This document shows, piece after piece, positions 15,911-24,105 of a stretch of 64,000 bases of DNA (the first letter of the stretch is position 1; every line of letters starts with the position of its first letter). This DNA comes from Rhodoblastus sp963703385 (GTDB lineage Bacteria > Pseudomonadota > Alphaproteobacteria > Rhizobiales > Beijerinckiaceae): positions 62,001-126,000 of the forward strand of contig OY969816.1 in assembly GCA_963703385.1 (NCBI GenBank), in the 5' to 3' direction. Below the pieces are notes generated by a model. The model made no database searches. It was not told the origin of the DNA and saw only the letters and a list, made by a program, of their open reading frames with translations. A program made the position numbers and the translations under genes.

Positions 15911-17584
15911 CTATGCGTTCTCCTGGCTGGTCGCGAAAAAACTGCGGCAAAGCGAAAGGCTGAGGCGCGGATCGATGACGGCGTGAACGAGCGTCGCGCC
16001 CGGCCTGTCCAGGCTGTCGCCGACGGCGGCGACGCCTTCCGCCACATGCTCGATGCGGCGATAGTCCAATCCGAACGCCCGCGCCAAAGCGCCGGCCTCG
16101 AAATTCTGGGGCGTTCGCCAGCCGCGCTCGAATTCGGGCAGGGCATTCTGCGGCAGATGGTCGAAAATGCCGCCGCCGCCATTGTCCATGACGAGAATCG
16201 TCAGCGGAAGGTCGCGGGCGAGCAGCAGCGCGTTGACGTCGTGCAGCAAGGCGAGGTCGCCCAGCACGGCGACGACCCGCCCGCGCGCGGCGGCGAGGCC
16301 GCAGGCGGTCGAGAGATTGCCGTCGATGCCGCTCAAGCCGCGATTGCCGAAACAGGCGCGCTTTTGGCCGCCGGCGCCGCAAAACCACTCCGCCGAGCGG
16401 ATGACCAGCGAATTGGCCAAGAAAACTGCAGCGCCGTCGGGCAGCGAGGCGAACAGGGCGCGCAGCAGCGCGCCCTCGAAGAGCGGACCGGCGGCGCAGA
16501 TGGTTTCAGCGTTTCGACGGGCGGCGCGGTCTTGCGTCCGCAGGCCGTCGAGCCAATCGTCCGGGGCGGGCGCCGGCGCCAGGGCGCGGCACAGGCCGGC
16601 GGGGTCGGCGGCCAGGAAATGCGAGGCGATCCGATCGGGGTCGCCAAAGCGCCCATCCGCCGCCACGACGATCTGAACCGCTCCGGCATTGGCGCGCAGC
16701 CAGGCGTTGACCGCCTTGCCGACCGGCGCGGGACCGAAGCGCAGCGCCCAGTCGAAGCGCGGCGCGGCGCGCGCGATCCAGTCGGGAAAGCCGAGAATAT
16801 GCGGATCGTCCCGGCCGTCGAAACGAAGGCCCGAAAGCAGGTCCGCGACGATCGGAATTTTCAGGCGCCGCGCGAGAAGGACGACCTGATCGCGAAATTT
16901 TTCGCCCAGGTCTTCGGGGCCGCAAAAGATGACCCCGCGCCCGTGCAGCAAATTCGCCAGAACTTGGAGCTGGCTCGCGTCGAGTTCCCTGCGCCCGTCC
17001 AGAAACTCCGGCCGCCGCCGCGCGGCCGGAAACGGCGTCGGCTCTCGCGGCGTCAGCGGCTCCCGCTGCGGCGCGTTGACATGGACCGGCCCCGCGACGG
17101 GGAAGAGACTTTCGTTTGCGACGCGGGCGGCGAAATCCGCGAGCCAGGAGGCGTCGCCCTCCGGCGGCGGCAGGGCGTGGAAGGCGCGGACATGGCGGCC
17201 GAACAGGCCGATCTGGTCCATGGTCTGGTTGGCGCCGCAATCCTGCAATTCCGGCGGCCGGTCCGCGGAAAGCAGGATGAGAGGAATCCTGGCCATATCC
17301 GCTTCGACCACGGCGGGCGCCCAGTTGGCGATCGCCGAGCCGGAGGTCGCGATCAGCACGACGGGCCGTTTTTCCGCTATGGCGAGACCGAGGCCGAAAA
17401 AACCGGCCGAGCGCTCGTCGATCACGACATGGGTCCGAAGACCGGGATGCCGTAGGGCGGCCAGGGTCAGGGGCGTGGAGCGGGAGCCGGGCGAGGCGAC
17501 GATGCTTCGCACGCCGGATCGCGCCAGACCGTCAAGCAGCGCGGCGGCCCAGCGGAAGCCGAGTTCCCCATCGCCCGCCGTCAT
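15911..17584 (-). CDS. menD: SEPHCHC synthase MenD (ThDP-dependent)
   Basis: Thiamine-diphosphate enzyme that adds succinic semialdehyde to isochorismate, the committed step of menaquinone synthesis. It has 557 residues. The N-terminal domain has VASPGSRSTPLTLAAL and FFGLGLAIAEKRPVV; the C-terminal ThDP/Mg motif runs from GDLALLHDVNALLLARDLP to MDNGGGGIFDHLPQ. Start ATG 17584 overlaps the menF TGA as ATGA and gives the family N-terminus; a longer frame to 17641 runs into menF. Confidence 0.96.
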   Translation of the reverse strand: MTAGDGELGFRWAAALLDGLARSGVRSIVASPGSRSTPLTLAALRHPGLRTHVVIDERSAGFFGLGLAIAEKRPVVLIATSGSAIANWAPAVVEADMARIPLILLSADRPPELQDCGANQTMDQIGLFGRHVRAFHALPPPEGDASWLADFAARVANESLFPVAGPVHVNAPQREPLTPREPTPFPAARRRPEFLDGRRELDASQLQVLANLLHGRGVIFCGPEDLGEKFRDQVVLLARRLKIPIVADLLSGLRFDGRDDPHILGFPDWIARAAPRFDWALRFGPAPVGKAVNAWLRANAGAVQIVVAADGRFGDPDRIASHFLAADPAGLCRALAPAPAPDDWLDGLRTQDRAARRNAETICAAGPLFEGALLRALFASLPDGAAVFLANSLVIRSAEWFCGAGGQKRACFGNRGLSGIDGNLSTACGLAAARGRVVAVLGDLALLHDVNALLLARDLPLTILVMDNGGGGIFDHLPQNALPEFERGWRTPQNFEAGALARAFGLDYRRIEHVAEGVAAVGDSLDRPGATLVHAVIDPRLSLSLCRSFFATSQENA

Positions 17585-18924
17585 GCGCTTTCCTCGATCA
17601 GGCCCAGCAAATTCTCCATCTTGAGCCGGGTTTCGCTCCATTCGTCTTCAGCGCGCAATTCCGCCATGATCCCCGCGCCGGCCCAAAGCCGCGCCTCGCG
17701 CCCGCGCAAGAAAGCCGAGCGCAGCACCACCGCCGCCTCGCCGTCGCCGTCGAGATCGGCCCAGCCGGCAAGGCCGGTATAGAGGCCGTCGCGCGGCTGT
17801 TCGATCCGCTCCAGCCAGGCGCGCGCCGCCTCGCGCGGAAAGCCGAGCACCGCCGGAGTCGGATGGAGCCGCTCGATCATGTCGAACAGATCGAATTCTG
17901 GAAGCAGACGGCCCAGAACCGGCGTCCACAAATGCTGCAGGCCACGCAGGCGCATGATCATCGGCGCCGGCGCGCGGCTCACGTCATGGCAGATTTCGCC
18001 CAGGCGACCGGCGATGAAACGGGCGACGATTTCGTGCTCGCGCCGCTCCTTCTTCGACGCGAGCATGGACGCGGCGGCGCGCCGGTCCTCGGCCGGATCG
18101 TCATGGCGCCGCGCCGTTCCGGCGAGCGCGTGGCTGACGACCAGATTGCCGCGCTTTTCGGCCAGAAGCTCCGGACTGTCGGCGACGACCGCGCCATCCT
18201 GAAAGGGAATCTTGAACCGGCGGCCCGTGGGTGCCGTTTCGGCCATCCGCCGCAACAGCCGATCCGCGTCGAAGGGCGCGCGCGCCGTCACGACCAGTTG
18301 GCGCGCCAGAACGATCTTGGAAAAACGGCCGGCCGCGATGTCCTCGACGGCGTTTTCGACCCGCGTGCGCCAGGACGCGAAATCCGGGCGCAGCGCGCGG
18401 CAGCGGCCGCCGGGCGGGGGTGAAACGGGCGGGCGCGAAGGCTCCAGAAGGCCCATCCATTCCGCCGCCATTGTCTCGACCTTCGACGAGTCCCGGCGGC
18501 CGTTGAGGTAGAGCCATTTTTCGCCGCGGTGCGATCGCAAAAGCACTTTCGGCAGGTAAAGCCGGACGGCGCCGCCGAAGGGCGGCGCGATCAGCCGCGC
18601 CGACGGCGGCGGACCGCCATCGCCCAGAACCGCCCATTCGCGCCGCAGCGACCGCCAGCAGGCGACGTCCATTTCCGCGCCGACCAGCCCGCGCCCGCAA
18701 AAACGCGCTGATTTTTCCGGCCCGCGCCAAATCCAGTCGCCGTCGTCCTCATCGAACATTGGCGAAAGAAAATCCGGAATCCGCAGGACCAAGCTGAAGA
18801 CGCGGCCAGGAGGCAAATGCGCCGCCTCGCGCAATGCCCGCGCGATTTCGCTTTCCGTCCAGGCCCGCCACGGCGGACTGGCGAATGAGCGCGCCGCAAG
18901 GGAAAGATTGTCGAATTGCCGCAA
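17581..18924 (-). CDS. menF: Isochorismate synthase MenF
   Basis: Converts chorismate to isochorismate. It has 447 residues with the chorismate-binding domain in the C-terminal 270: GRFSKIVLARQLVV, SPELLAEKRGNLVVSHALAG, ERLHPTPAVLGFPREAA and GLYTGLAGWADLDGDGEAAV. The position in front of menD argues for MenF rather than a siderophore EntC or anthranilate synthase. The start appears to be TTG at 18924 with GGAG a few bases upstream; no ATG precedes the domain in frame. The gene diverges from the SCO1-menG pair across a FixK/FNR-like box. Confidence 0.92.
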   Translation of the reverse strand: MRQFDNLSLAARSFASPPWRAWTESEIARALREAAHLPPGRVFSLVLRIPDFLSPMFDEDDGDWIWRGPEKSARFCGRGLVGAEMDVACWRSLRREWAVLGDGGPPPSARLIAPPFGGAVRLYLPKVLLRSHRGEKWLYLNGRRDSSKVETMAAEWMGLLEPSRPPVSPPPGGRCRALRPDFASWRTRVENAVEDIAAGRFSKIVLARQLVVTARAPFDADRLLRRMAETAPTGRRFKIPFQDGAVVADSPELLAEKRGNLVVSHALAGTARRHDDPAEDRRAAASMLASKKERREHEIVARFIAGRLGEICHDVSRAPAPMIMRLRGLQHLWTPVLGRLLPEFDLFDMIERLHPTPAVLGFPREAARAWLERIEQPRDGLYTGLAGWADLDGDGEAAVVLRSAFLRGREARLWAGAGIMAELRAEDEWSETRLKMENLLGLIEESA

Positions 18925-18989
18925 AGGACTCCGCCGCCAAAAAAAATCTTGCCGAAAAAACAGCTTGCCTCAAATTCCCGTCGGCAAAC

Positions 18990-19003
18990 TTGACACTCGT
19001 CAA
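18990..19003. promoter_or_regulatory. Perfect FixK/FNR-like palindrome TTGAC-ACTC-GTCAA
   Basis: Symmetric 5+4+5 box in the 133-base divergent gap between menF and the SCO1-like gene, matching the alphaproteobacterial FnrN/FixK form TTGAY-N4-RTCAA. The left half overlaps TTGACA, a perfect -35 for the plus strand. The -10 elements at class II spacing are weak on both sides. Oxygen-responsive control of the men genes is inferred. Confidence 0.6.
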
Positions 19004-19057
19004 AGACGGAAGCCGCATTCCCGCAAAACTGTCGGCGGATGATTTCGGGAGGTTTGA

Positions 19058-19627
19058 ATGGATCGCCGCGCAGTTTTGCTGGGAGCATGCTCCTTCACGC
19101 TGGCCTTGACCGTCGCGTCGGCGGCCGAGGCCGAACTCTCTTACGGCGGGACTTTCATTCTCGTCGATCAGCAGGGGCGCACCGTCACCGACGAGATCTT
19201 TCGCGGCAAATATATGCTGATCGCTTTCGGCTACACCCATTGTCCGGACATTTGTCCGACCCTGCTGGCGGACATGGCCAACGCCTTGACCCGTCTCGGC
19301 CCCCAAAGCGAGGAGATCACGCCGATCTTCGTCACCCTGGACCCCTCGCGCGACACGCCGAAGGTCATGGCCGATTACGTGTCCTCATTCTCGCCGCGCA
19401 TGGTCGGACTGACCGGCCCGGAGGATTATATCGCCAGCGCGGCGAAGAAATATCACATCAAATACGAGCAACATCCCGAGAAGAACGGGAATTATTCGAT
19501 CGACCACACCGCCGCGATCTTCCTGATGGGCCGCGACGGAAAGTTCCTCGAACGTTTCAACAGCGGCGTGAAGATCGACGAAATGGTCGAGCAAATCCGG
19601 GCACGCCTGCAGGCCGAAAAGCCGTGA
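19058..19627 (+). CDS. SCO1/SenC-family copper chaperone
   Basis: Exported thioredoxin-fold protein of 189 residues. Signal peptide at 1-24 (LALTVASAAEAE). Copper ligands are YTHCPDICPTL near residue 61-71 (CxxxC) and the distal His in IDHTAAIFLMG near 150. The family inserts copper into CuA sites of oxidases, and some members serve nitrous oxide reductase. ATG 19058 has GGGAGG upstream. Its TGA overlaps the GTG of menG, so it is cotranscribed with a menaquinone gene. The nearby NosZ has a CuA site that could be its client. Confidence 0.92.
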   Translation: MDRRAVLLGACSFTLALTVASAAEAELSYGGTFILVDQQGRTVTDEIFRGKYMLIAFGYTHCPDICPTLLADMANALTRLGPQSEEITPIFVTLDPSRDTPKVMADYVSSFSPRMVGLTGPEDYIASAAKKYHIKYEQHPEKNGNYSIDHTAAIFLMGRDGKFLERFNSGVKIDEMVEQIRARLQAEKP

Positions 19628-20346
19628 ACGCCTCGACCGACCGGACCTTCGGCTATGACAACGTCGCGCCCGAAGAGCGCCGCGCGCGCATCCGGCGGGT
19701 CTTCGCCAATGTCGCCGGACGCTACGACCTGATGAACGACCTGATGTCTTTCGGCGTTCACCGGTTGTGGAAGCGCGCGCTGATCGGCGAGGCGGCGCCG
19801 AAGCCGGGCGAGATTCTGGTCGATCTGGCGGGCGGCACCGGCGACGTCGCGGCGCGACTGGCCGGCCCGGATCGACGGACCATTGTCTGCGACCCCAGCC
19901 CCGAAATGATGGAGTCGGGCAGGCGGCGCGGCCTGCCGCGGGTGGAATGGATCGCGGGCGAGGCCGAGGCCCTGCCGTTCGCCGACGCAACCATCGATTG
20001 CCTGACCATATCCTTCGGCATTCGCAACGTCACCGGCCTGTGCGACGCCCTGCGCGAAATTCATCGCGTCCTCAAGCCCGGCGGCCGTTTCCTGTGTCTC
20101 GAATTCTCGCGCCCGCAGGCCTGGCTCGCGCCCGCCTATGACCTGTTTTCCTTTCAGGTCATTCCGCGTCTCGGCGCCCTGATCGCGCGCCAGCCGGAAG
20201 CCTATGAATATCTCGTCGAATCGATCCGGCGCTTTCCCGATCAGCGCGAACTTGCCGATTTCTTCGTTGACGCCGGCTTCGCCTCGGTGCGCTGGCGCAA
20301 CCTCTCCTTCGGGATCGCCTGTATCCACAGCGGCGTGAAAAGCTGA
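19624..20346 (+). CDS. menG: Demethylmenaquinone/ubiquinone C-methyltransferase
   Basis: UbiE/MenG family SAM methyltransferase of 240 residues, the last step of menaquinone synthesis. Seen are VAGRYDLMNDLMSFGVHRLW near residue 25-44, the SAM motif VDLAGGTGDVAARL near 63 and signature 2 GIRNVTGLCDALREIHRVLK near 130. GTG start at 19624 within the overlap GTGA. UbiE enzymes methylate both quinones; the location among men genes suggests a dedicated MenG, while a second ubiE may exist elsewhere in the genome. It converges with the tlpA-like gene, with one base between the two stops. Confidence 0.93.
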   Translation: MNASTDRTFGYDNVAPEERRARIRRVFANVAGRYDLMNDLMSFGVHRLWKRALIGEAAPKPGEILVDLAGGTGDVAARLAGPDRRTIVCDPSPEMMESGRRRGLPRVEWIAGEAEALPFADATIDCLTISFGIRNVTGLCDALREIHRVLKPGGRFLCLEFSRPQAWLAPAYDLFSFQVIPRLGALIARQPEAYEYLVESIRRFPDQRELADFFVDAGFASVRWRNLSFGIACIHSGVKS

Positions 20347-20347
20347 A

Positions 20348-20899
20348 CTATTTTTCGCCCAGCAGCCGATCGAACAAGGCCGTGATGCGGCTGCTCTCCC
20401 AGTTGATCGGCCCCTCGACGCGCGCCGCGATCCGGCCATGGCGATCAAGGATCAGCGCGCTCGGAATGCCCACGAAGCCCAACCGTTTCGCCGCATCGCG
20501 CGACGGATCGGCATATTTCGCGAGATGGCGGATGTTCTGGTCGGCGTAAAAGCCTGAGACCGCTGCCAGCCCCCGGGCGTCGATCGACACCGGAACGACC
20601 GCGAAGCCGCGACTTTCCAGCTTGTCCTGCAAACGGTCGAAGATGGGCATTTCCCTTTGGCAAGGCAGGCACCAGCTCGCCCAGAAGTCGAGCAGCACGA
20701 CTTTTCCCGCGAAGGCCCCGATCGTGGTCGCGCGGCCTTGCGCGTCCCGGAACTCGATTGGCGACGGCGCGTCGCGCGCTTGGGACAATTCTTGCGATGA
20801 CTTTTGGGATTGCTTTTGGGACGACGCAGGCGGATTGAAAAGCCAGAACGCGGCGCCAAGCGCCAGAACCAACAGTCCGGCGAGAAGGGCGCGCGTCAT
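20348..20899 (-). CDS. TlpA/ResA-like membrane-anchored thioredoxin
   Basis: Periplasmic thiol-disulfide protein of 183 residues with an N-terminal anchor (LLAGLLVLALGAAFWLF), a Ser/Gln-rich linker (QKQSQKSSQELSQ) and a thioredoxin domain with WASWCLPCQREMP near residue 85. The active site is CLPC. A late Pro (VGIPSALIL) completes the fold. Its ATG overlaps the menA stop as ATGA, so it is coupled to menA and probably to the nos genes upstream. It could reduce apo-cytochrome c or copper-site cysteines of NosZ. The specific role is inferred. Confidence 0.88.
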   Translation of the reverse strand: MTRALLAGLLVLALGAAFWLFNPPASSQKQSQKSSQELSQARDAPSPIEFRDAQGRATTIGAFAGKVVLLDFWASWCLPCQREMPIFDRLQDKLESRGFAVVPVSIDARGLAAVSGFYADQNIRHLAKYADPSRDAAKRLGFVGIPSALILDRHGRIAARVEGPINWESSRITALFDRLLGEK

Positions 20900-21822
20900 G
20901 TCAGGGCGCCGACGCCCAGAAGGAAAGCATAGAGCGCCTGGGTCAAGGCGGCGCCCGCGAGCACGCGGTTGAGGCCGGGCCCCGGCGCCTCGGCGACCAG
21001 CGCTTTCGTCTGCGCCCAGGCGAAAGGCGCGGCGCCAAAGGCCAGCCACAGCGCGCGGCCGGGCGCGGCGGCGACCATCAGAAGGAGCAGGGCGAAAGGC
21101 GCGGCCATTGTCAGGGCGAAGAGCGCGCGCGCGGCGCGCGGCCCCGCGACGATCGCGAGCGTTCGCCGTCCGACCAAGGAATCGGCGGCGGCGTCGCGAT
21201 AATTATTGATCATGAGGACGCCCGCTGCGAACAGGCCGAGCGCGAGCCCCGCCAACAGAGGCTCAGGCGTAAGCGCGCCGGCGCAGAGCCAGAAAGTTCC
21301 GCCGACCGCGCCAAGGCCGAAAAAGGCGATCACAAAAACTTCCCCGAAGGGCGAATAGGAGATCGGCGCCGGACCGCCGGCATAGGCCCAGCCGGACAGA
21401 AGCGACAGAACGCCAAGCAGCAGGATCGGCCAGCCGCCGACCGCGACGAGATAGAGTCCCCCGCAAGCGGCGAGCGCAAAAAAGCCCAAAGCCGCGCGTT
21501 TGATCTCAATCGGCGCGAGCAAGCCGCTGGCGGCGGCGCGCTTTGGCCCGAGGCGATCCGGCCCGTCGCCGCCGCGCTCGAAATCTCCCGCGTCATTGTA
21601 AAGATTGGTCGCAATCTGAATGAAGATCGCTGAAAGCGCCGCGACGACGACCGCCGGCGCGTTGATGCCGCCGGCAAATCCTTCAGCGAAACAGGCGCCG
21701 ACAAAAACCGGCGACAAGGCCATCGGCAGGGTGCGCGGACGCATCGCCAGAAGCCAGACGTCAAGACGCGAGGCGGGCGCCAGGCCTTGCGCGACGATCG
21801 CGGCCACGGCTTTCGCTTTCAT
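20896..21822 (-). CDS. menA: 1,4-Dihydroxy-2-naphthoate polyprenyltransferase MenA
   Basis: Integral-membrane UbiA-family enzyme of 308 residues with about eight to nine membrane segments; it attaches the polyprenyl tail to DHNA. MenA hallmarks are MRPRTLPMALSPVFVG near residue 27, the first Asp-rich loop ATNLYNDAGDFERGGD near 72-87 and the second MINNYRDAAADSLVGRRTLA near 203-222. GGGAG precedes the ATG. It starts 43 bases after the nosY stop on the same strand with no terminator between them. This links menaquinone tailing to the nos operon. Confidence 0.94.
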   Translation of the reverse strand: MKAKAVAAIVAQGLAPASRLDVWLLAMRPRTLPMALSPVFVGACFAEGFAGGINAPAVVVAALSAIFIQIATNLYNDAGDFERGGDGPDRLGPKRAAASGLLAPIEIKRAALGFFALAACGGLYLVAVGGWPILLLGVLSLLSGWAYAGGPAPISYSPFGEVFVIAFFGLGAVGGTFWLCAGALTPEPLLAGLALGLFAAGVLMINNYRDAAADSLVGRRTLAIVAGPRAARALFALTMAAPFALLLLMVAAAPGRALWLAFGAAPFAWAQTKALVAEAPGPGLNRVLAGAALTQALYAFLLGVGALT

Positions 21823-21865
21823 GACTCCCCTCCCGATGCGCCGCGCCCCCGAAGCGGCTCCGGTC

Positions 21866-22693
21866 TCAAATGAGATCGCTCGACTTGAACCGCCAGAACC
21901 CGGCCGCGGCGGCGAGCAGGCCGATCAGCGCGGGATAAAGGCAGGCCCAGGCGATATAGGCGTCGGGGCCGACCCGGTCGAGAATGGTGAAGGCGGCAGG
22001 CCCCAGGAGAACCAGTTGGGGATCGAACAGCGCCATCGCCGCGGTGCGAAAGACCTGCAATGGATTGATCAGGCTGATCCCGATGATGGCTTCCGGCGCC
22101 ATCCGCTCCTGGAGCATGAGGCCGAGCAGAAGCAGGTCGAGAAAGAGCACGAGCACGAGCCAGAGCATGAAGGCCGCGCTTTGTGCCACATCGGCGGAGC
22201 GCGCCAGCGTCGAAATCAGGAACCCCAGTCCGAGGAAACAGATCGACAGCGAGAGCAGCAGCGCCGAATAGATGAAAAAATGCTTCCAGGGGATTGGAAG
22301 CCCGCCGAGGGCGCCCCAGACGACCGCGCCGGCCATGGCGAGAAAGACCGGCGCGAAGATCGTGACGAAACGGCCGGCGAAGCGTCCCCAATACCATGCG
22401 CCGACGGAGACCGGCAGCGACAGCATATATTCGAAAACGCCCGCCTCGCGGTCGCTGGCGACCGAGCGCACGGTCGAGATCAGGATGAAGATCGGCAGGA
22501 TCGCCATGCTCAGCTGGATATAAGTCATGAGCAGCCGCGTCAGGCCGGTGAAACCCATGACCTGGCTTTCGGTGAGGCCGAAGATCATCAGCAGCGCGAC
22601 GAGCCCGCCAAAAACGACCGTGTAGAGCAGGAACCAGCGCGCCCGCAGCAATTCAGCCACGTCAAGCCGCGCGGTCAGCAGGAGATTCTTCAT
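21866..22693 (-). CDS. nosY: Nos ABC transporter permease NosY
   Basis: Membrane subunit of the NosDFY transporter needed to mature the CuZ cluster of nitrous oxide reductase. It has 275 residues and six predicted membrane segments, with the family loop STVRSVASDREAGVFEYMLS near residue 60-80 and a Cys-poor hydrophobic remainder. ATG 22693 overlaps the nosL stop as ATGA. It is the last nos gene; menA follows after 43 bases. Confidence 0.93.
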   Translation of the reverse strand: MKNLLLTARLDVAELLRARWFLLYTVVFGGLVALLMIFGLTESQVMGFTGLTRLLMTYIQLSMAILPIFILISTVRSVASDREAGVFEYMLSLPVSVGAWYWGRFAGRFVTIFAPVFLAMAGAVVWGALGGLPIPWKHFFIYSALLLSLSICFLGLGFLISTLARSADVAQSAAFMLWLVLVLFLDLLLLGLMLQERMAPEAIIGISLINPLQVFRTAAMALFDPQLVLLGPAAFTILDRVGPDAYIAWACLYPALIGLLAAAAGFWRFKSSDLI

Positions 22694-23151
22694 TTCGCTT
22701 CCCCTTTTCGCTCGCAATCGCCCTGTTTCAACGCCTGTTTCCGCATCGTCATGAAATCCACGGCGCCTTGTCGCGGCGCGGCGACGGCCGCGAAATTATA
22801 GTTCATCGGGCTCCGACCTTTGCGATAGAAGGCGCGGCGGGCGTCCAGCCATGTCTTGCCGTTATCGTTGTCCATCACCCAGATTTCCTTCGCGCCCAGG
22901 AGCCCCACGCCTTGAAGCTCCAGCCAGTTCACGGCGCAGCCGATGTCGTCGAACTTGTGGGTCTTGTTGTCGGAAACAACTCGAACTTCCGCCGCAAAGC
23001 GGGGCTCCGAGATGATCATCCCGCACATTTCGCATGTATCCCGGCCATATATGATCTCGACCGGCCCCTTGTCCTTTTGGCACGCCGTCAGCGCAAGCAT
23101 GAGAAAAACCGCCGGAGCGAGGCGGCTAAACATTGACAGTCGCGGTCGCAT
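22690..23151 (-). CDS. nosL: Copper chaperone lipoprotein NosL
   Basis: Lipoprotein that delivers Cu(I) to NosDFY and apo-NosZ. The lipobox LMLALTAC sits after a short signal, and the conserved DTCEMCGMIISEPRFAAE gives the Cys and Met metal ligands. The C-terminal part has the family aromatic pattern MNYNFAAV. The start at 23151 has GGAG 7 bases upstream, inside the end of nosF (26-base overlap); an internal ATG at 23133 gives a more compact signal peptide and is a real alternative. About 153 residues. Confidence 0.93.
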   Translation of the reverse strand: MRPRLSMFSRLAPAVFLMLALTACQKDKGPVEIIYGRDTCEMCGMIISEPRFAAEVRVVSDNKTHKFDDIGCAVNWLELQGVGLLGAKEIWVMDNDNGKTWLDARRAFYRKGRSPMNYNFAAVAAPRQGAVDFMTMRKQALKQGDCERKGEAK

Positions 23152-24016
23152 GCGGGGTCTCCACGGGCACGGCCTCATCCAAAGAGGTGGAAAAGATCGA
23201 GCCGGAATAATGGGACAGGAGGCAGAGAAAACGCAGACGGTCCGGGCCCGCCACCTCGCCGGACCAGACGCGTCCGCCGCCGTCGCCGCAAAAGCCCCAT
23301 TGCGCGAGCGCCGAAGCGAAGGCAGGCTCCGAAACCGACATTTCCACGCGGACCCGCATCGTCGCGCTGTTCAGGCGGTCCTCGGCGAGACGCTGGTCTA
23401 AGGAAATCACGCCGCGGTCCATTTCGATGACCCGCGTGACCAATGCGGCGACTTCGTCCACCCTGTGGCTCGACATGATCATGGTGTCGTTGGGCCGCTC
23501 GGCGAGGAGCCTGAAGAACTTCTGGCGCGCCACGGGATCGAGATTGGCCGCCGGCTCGTCGAGGATGAGCAGGCTGGTGTCCCGCCCGAGCGCAATCGCG
23601 ATCAGCAGCTTCTGCTTCTGTCCCCCCGACAGCTTCACGAAGGGCCTTCCCGATATTTCGCAGAGATCGAGCCCGAGCTCCCGCGCCACCGCCCCCACGC
23701 GCCCGGACTCCGCCGCGCTGACGCCGCAGGCGAAACCGACGAGGTCGGAGACGGTCATTTTCAGCGGCGGCGGCAATTGCGGAACGAAACCGATCCGGCG
23801 GAGCACATCCGAGCGATAGACGCGCGGATCGAGTCCGAAGACGCGAACCTCGCCCTCGGCGACATATTCGCCGAGCAGGCAGCGGATCAGAGTGGTCTTG
23901 CCCGCGCCATTGGCGCCGATGAGCGCGACGCGTTCGCCCGCGCCAACCTTCAGCGAAAGCTGGTCGATGACCTTGGACTTGCGAAAGGCCTTGGACAGTC
24001 CGTCGATCTCGATCAC
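23126..24016 (-). CDS. nosF: Nos ABC transporter ATPase NosF
   Basis: Cytoplasmic ATPase of 296 residues. Walker A is GANGAGKTTL near residue 34, the signature LSGGQKQKLLIA near 129 and Walker B LLILDEPAANLD near 149, followed by the H-loop in MSSHRVDE. GTG start at 24016 with GAGAGGG upstream gives IEIDGLSKAFRK, the normal ABC beginning; the longer open frame to 24088 lacks a site. With NosY (membrane) and NosD (periplasm) it forms the copper-site maturation transporter. Confidence 0.93.
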   Translation of the reverse strand: MIEIDGLSKAFRKSKVIDQLSLKVGAGERVALIGANGAGKTTLIRCLLGEYVAEGEVRVFGLDPRVYRSDVLRRIGFVPQLPPPLKMTVSDLVGFACGVSAAESGRVGAVARELGLDLCEISGRPFVKLSGGQKQKLLIAIALGRDTSLLILDEPAANLDPVARQKFFRLLAERPNDTMIMSSHRVDEVAALVTRVIEMDRGVISLDQRLAEDRLNSATMRVRVEMSVSEPAFASALAQWGFCGDGGGRVWSGEVAGPDRLRFLCLLSHYSGSIFSTSLDEAVPVETPHATATVNV

Positions 24017-24105
24017 GCCGCGCCCTCTCGATCGTTTTTCGCAGGCTAGAAAATTTCTGTCGTTGGATCGATGCTTTGGCGCAAACAAATTCGCCTTTCA
24101 AGCGT

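Noticed and set aside
14900..17455. Plus-strand frames opposite menC, menB and menD
   Set aside because: Antisense shadows of well-supported men genes.
18955..18960. A-run in the menF/SCO1 gap as a terminator tail
   Set aside because: No stem precedes it on either strand.
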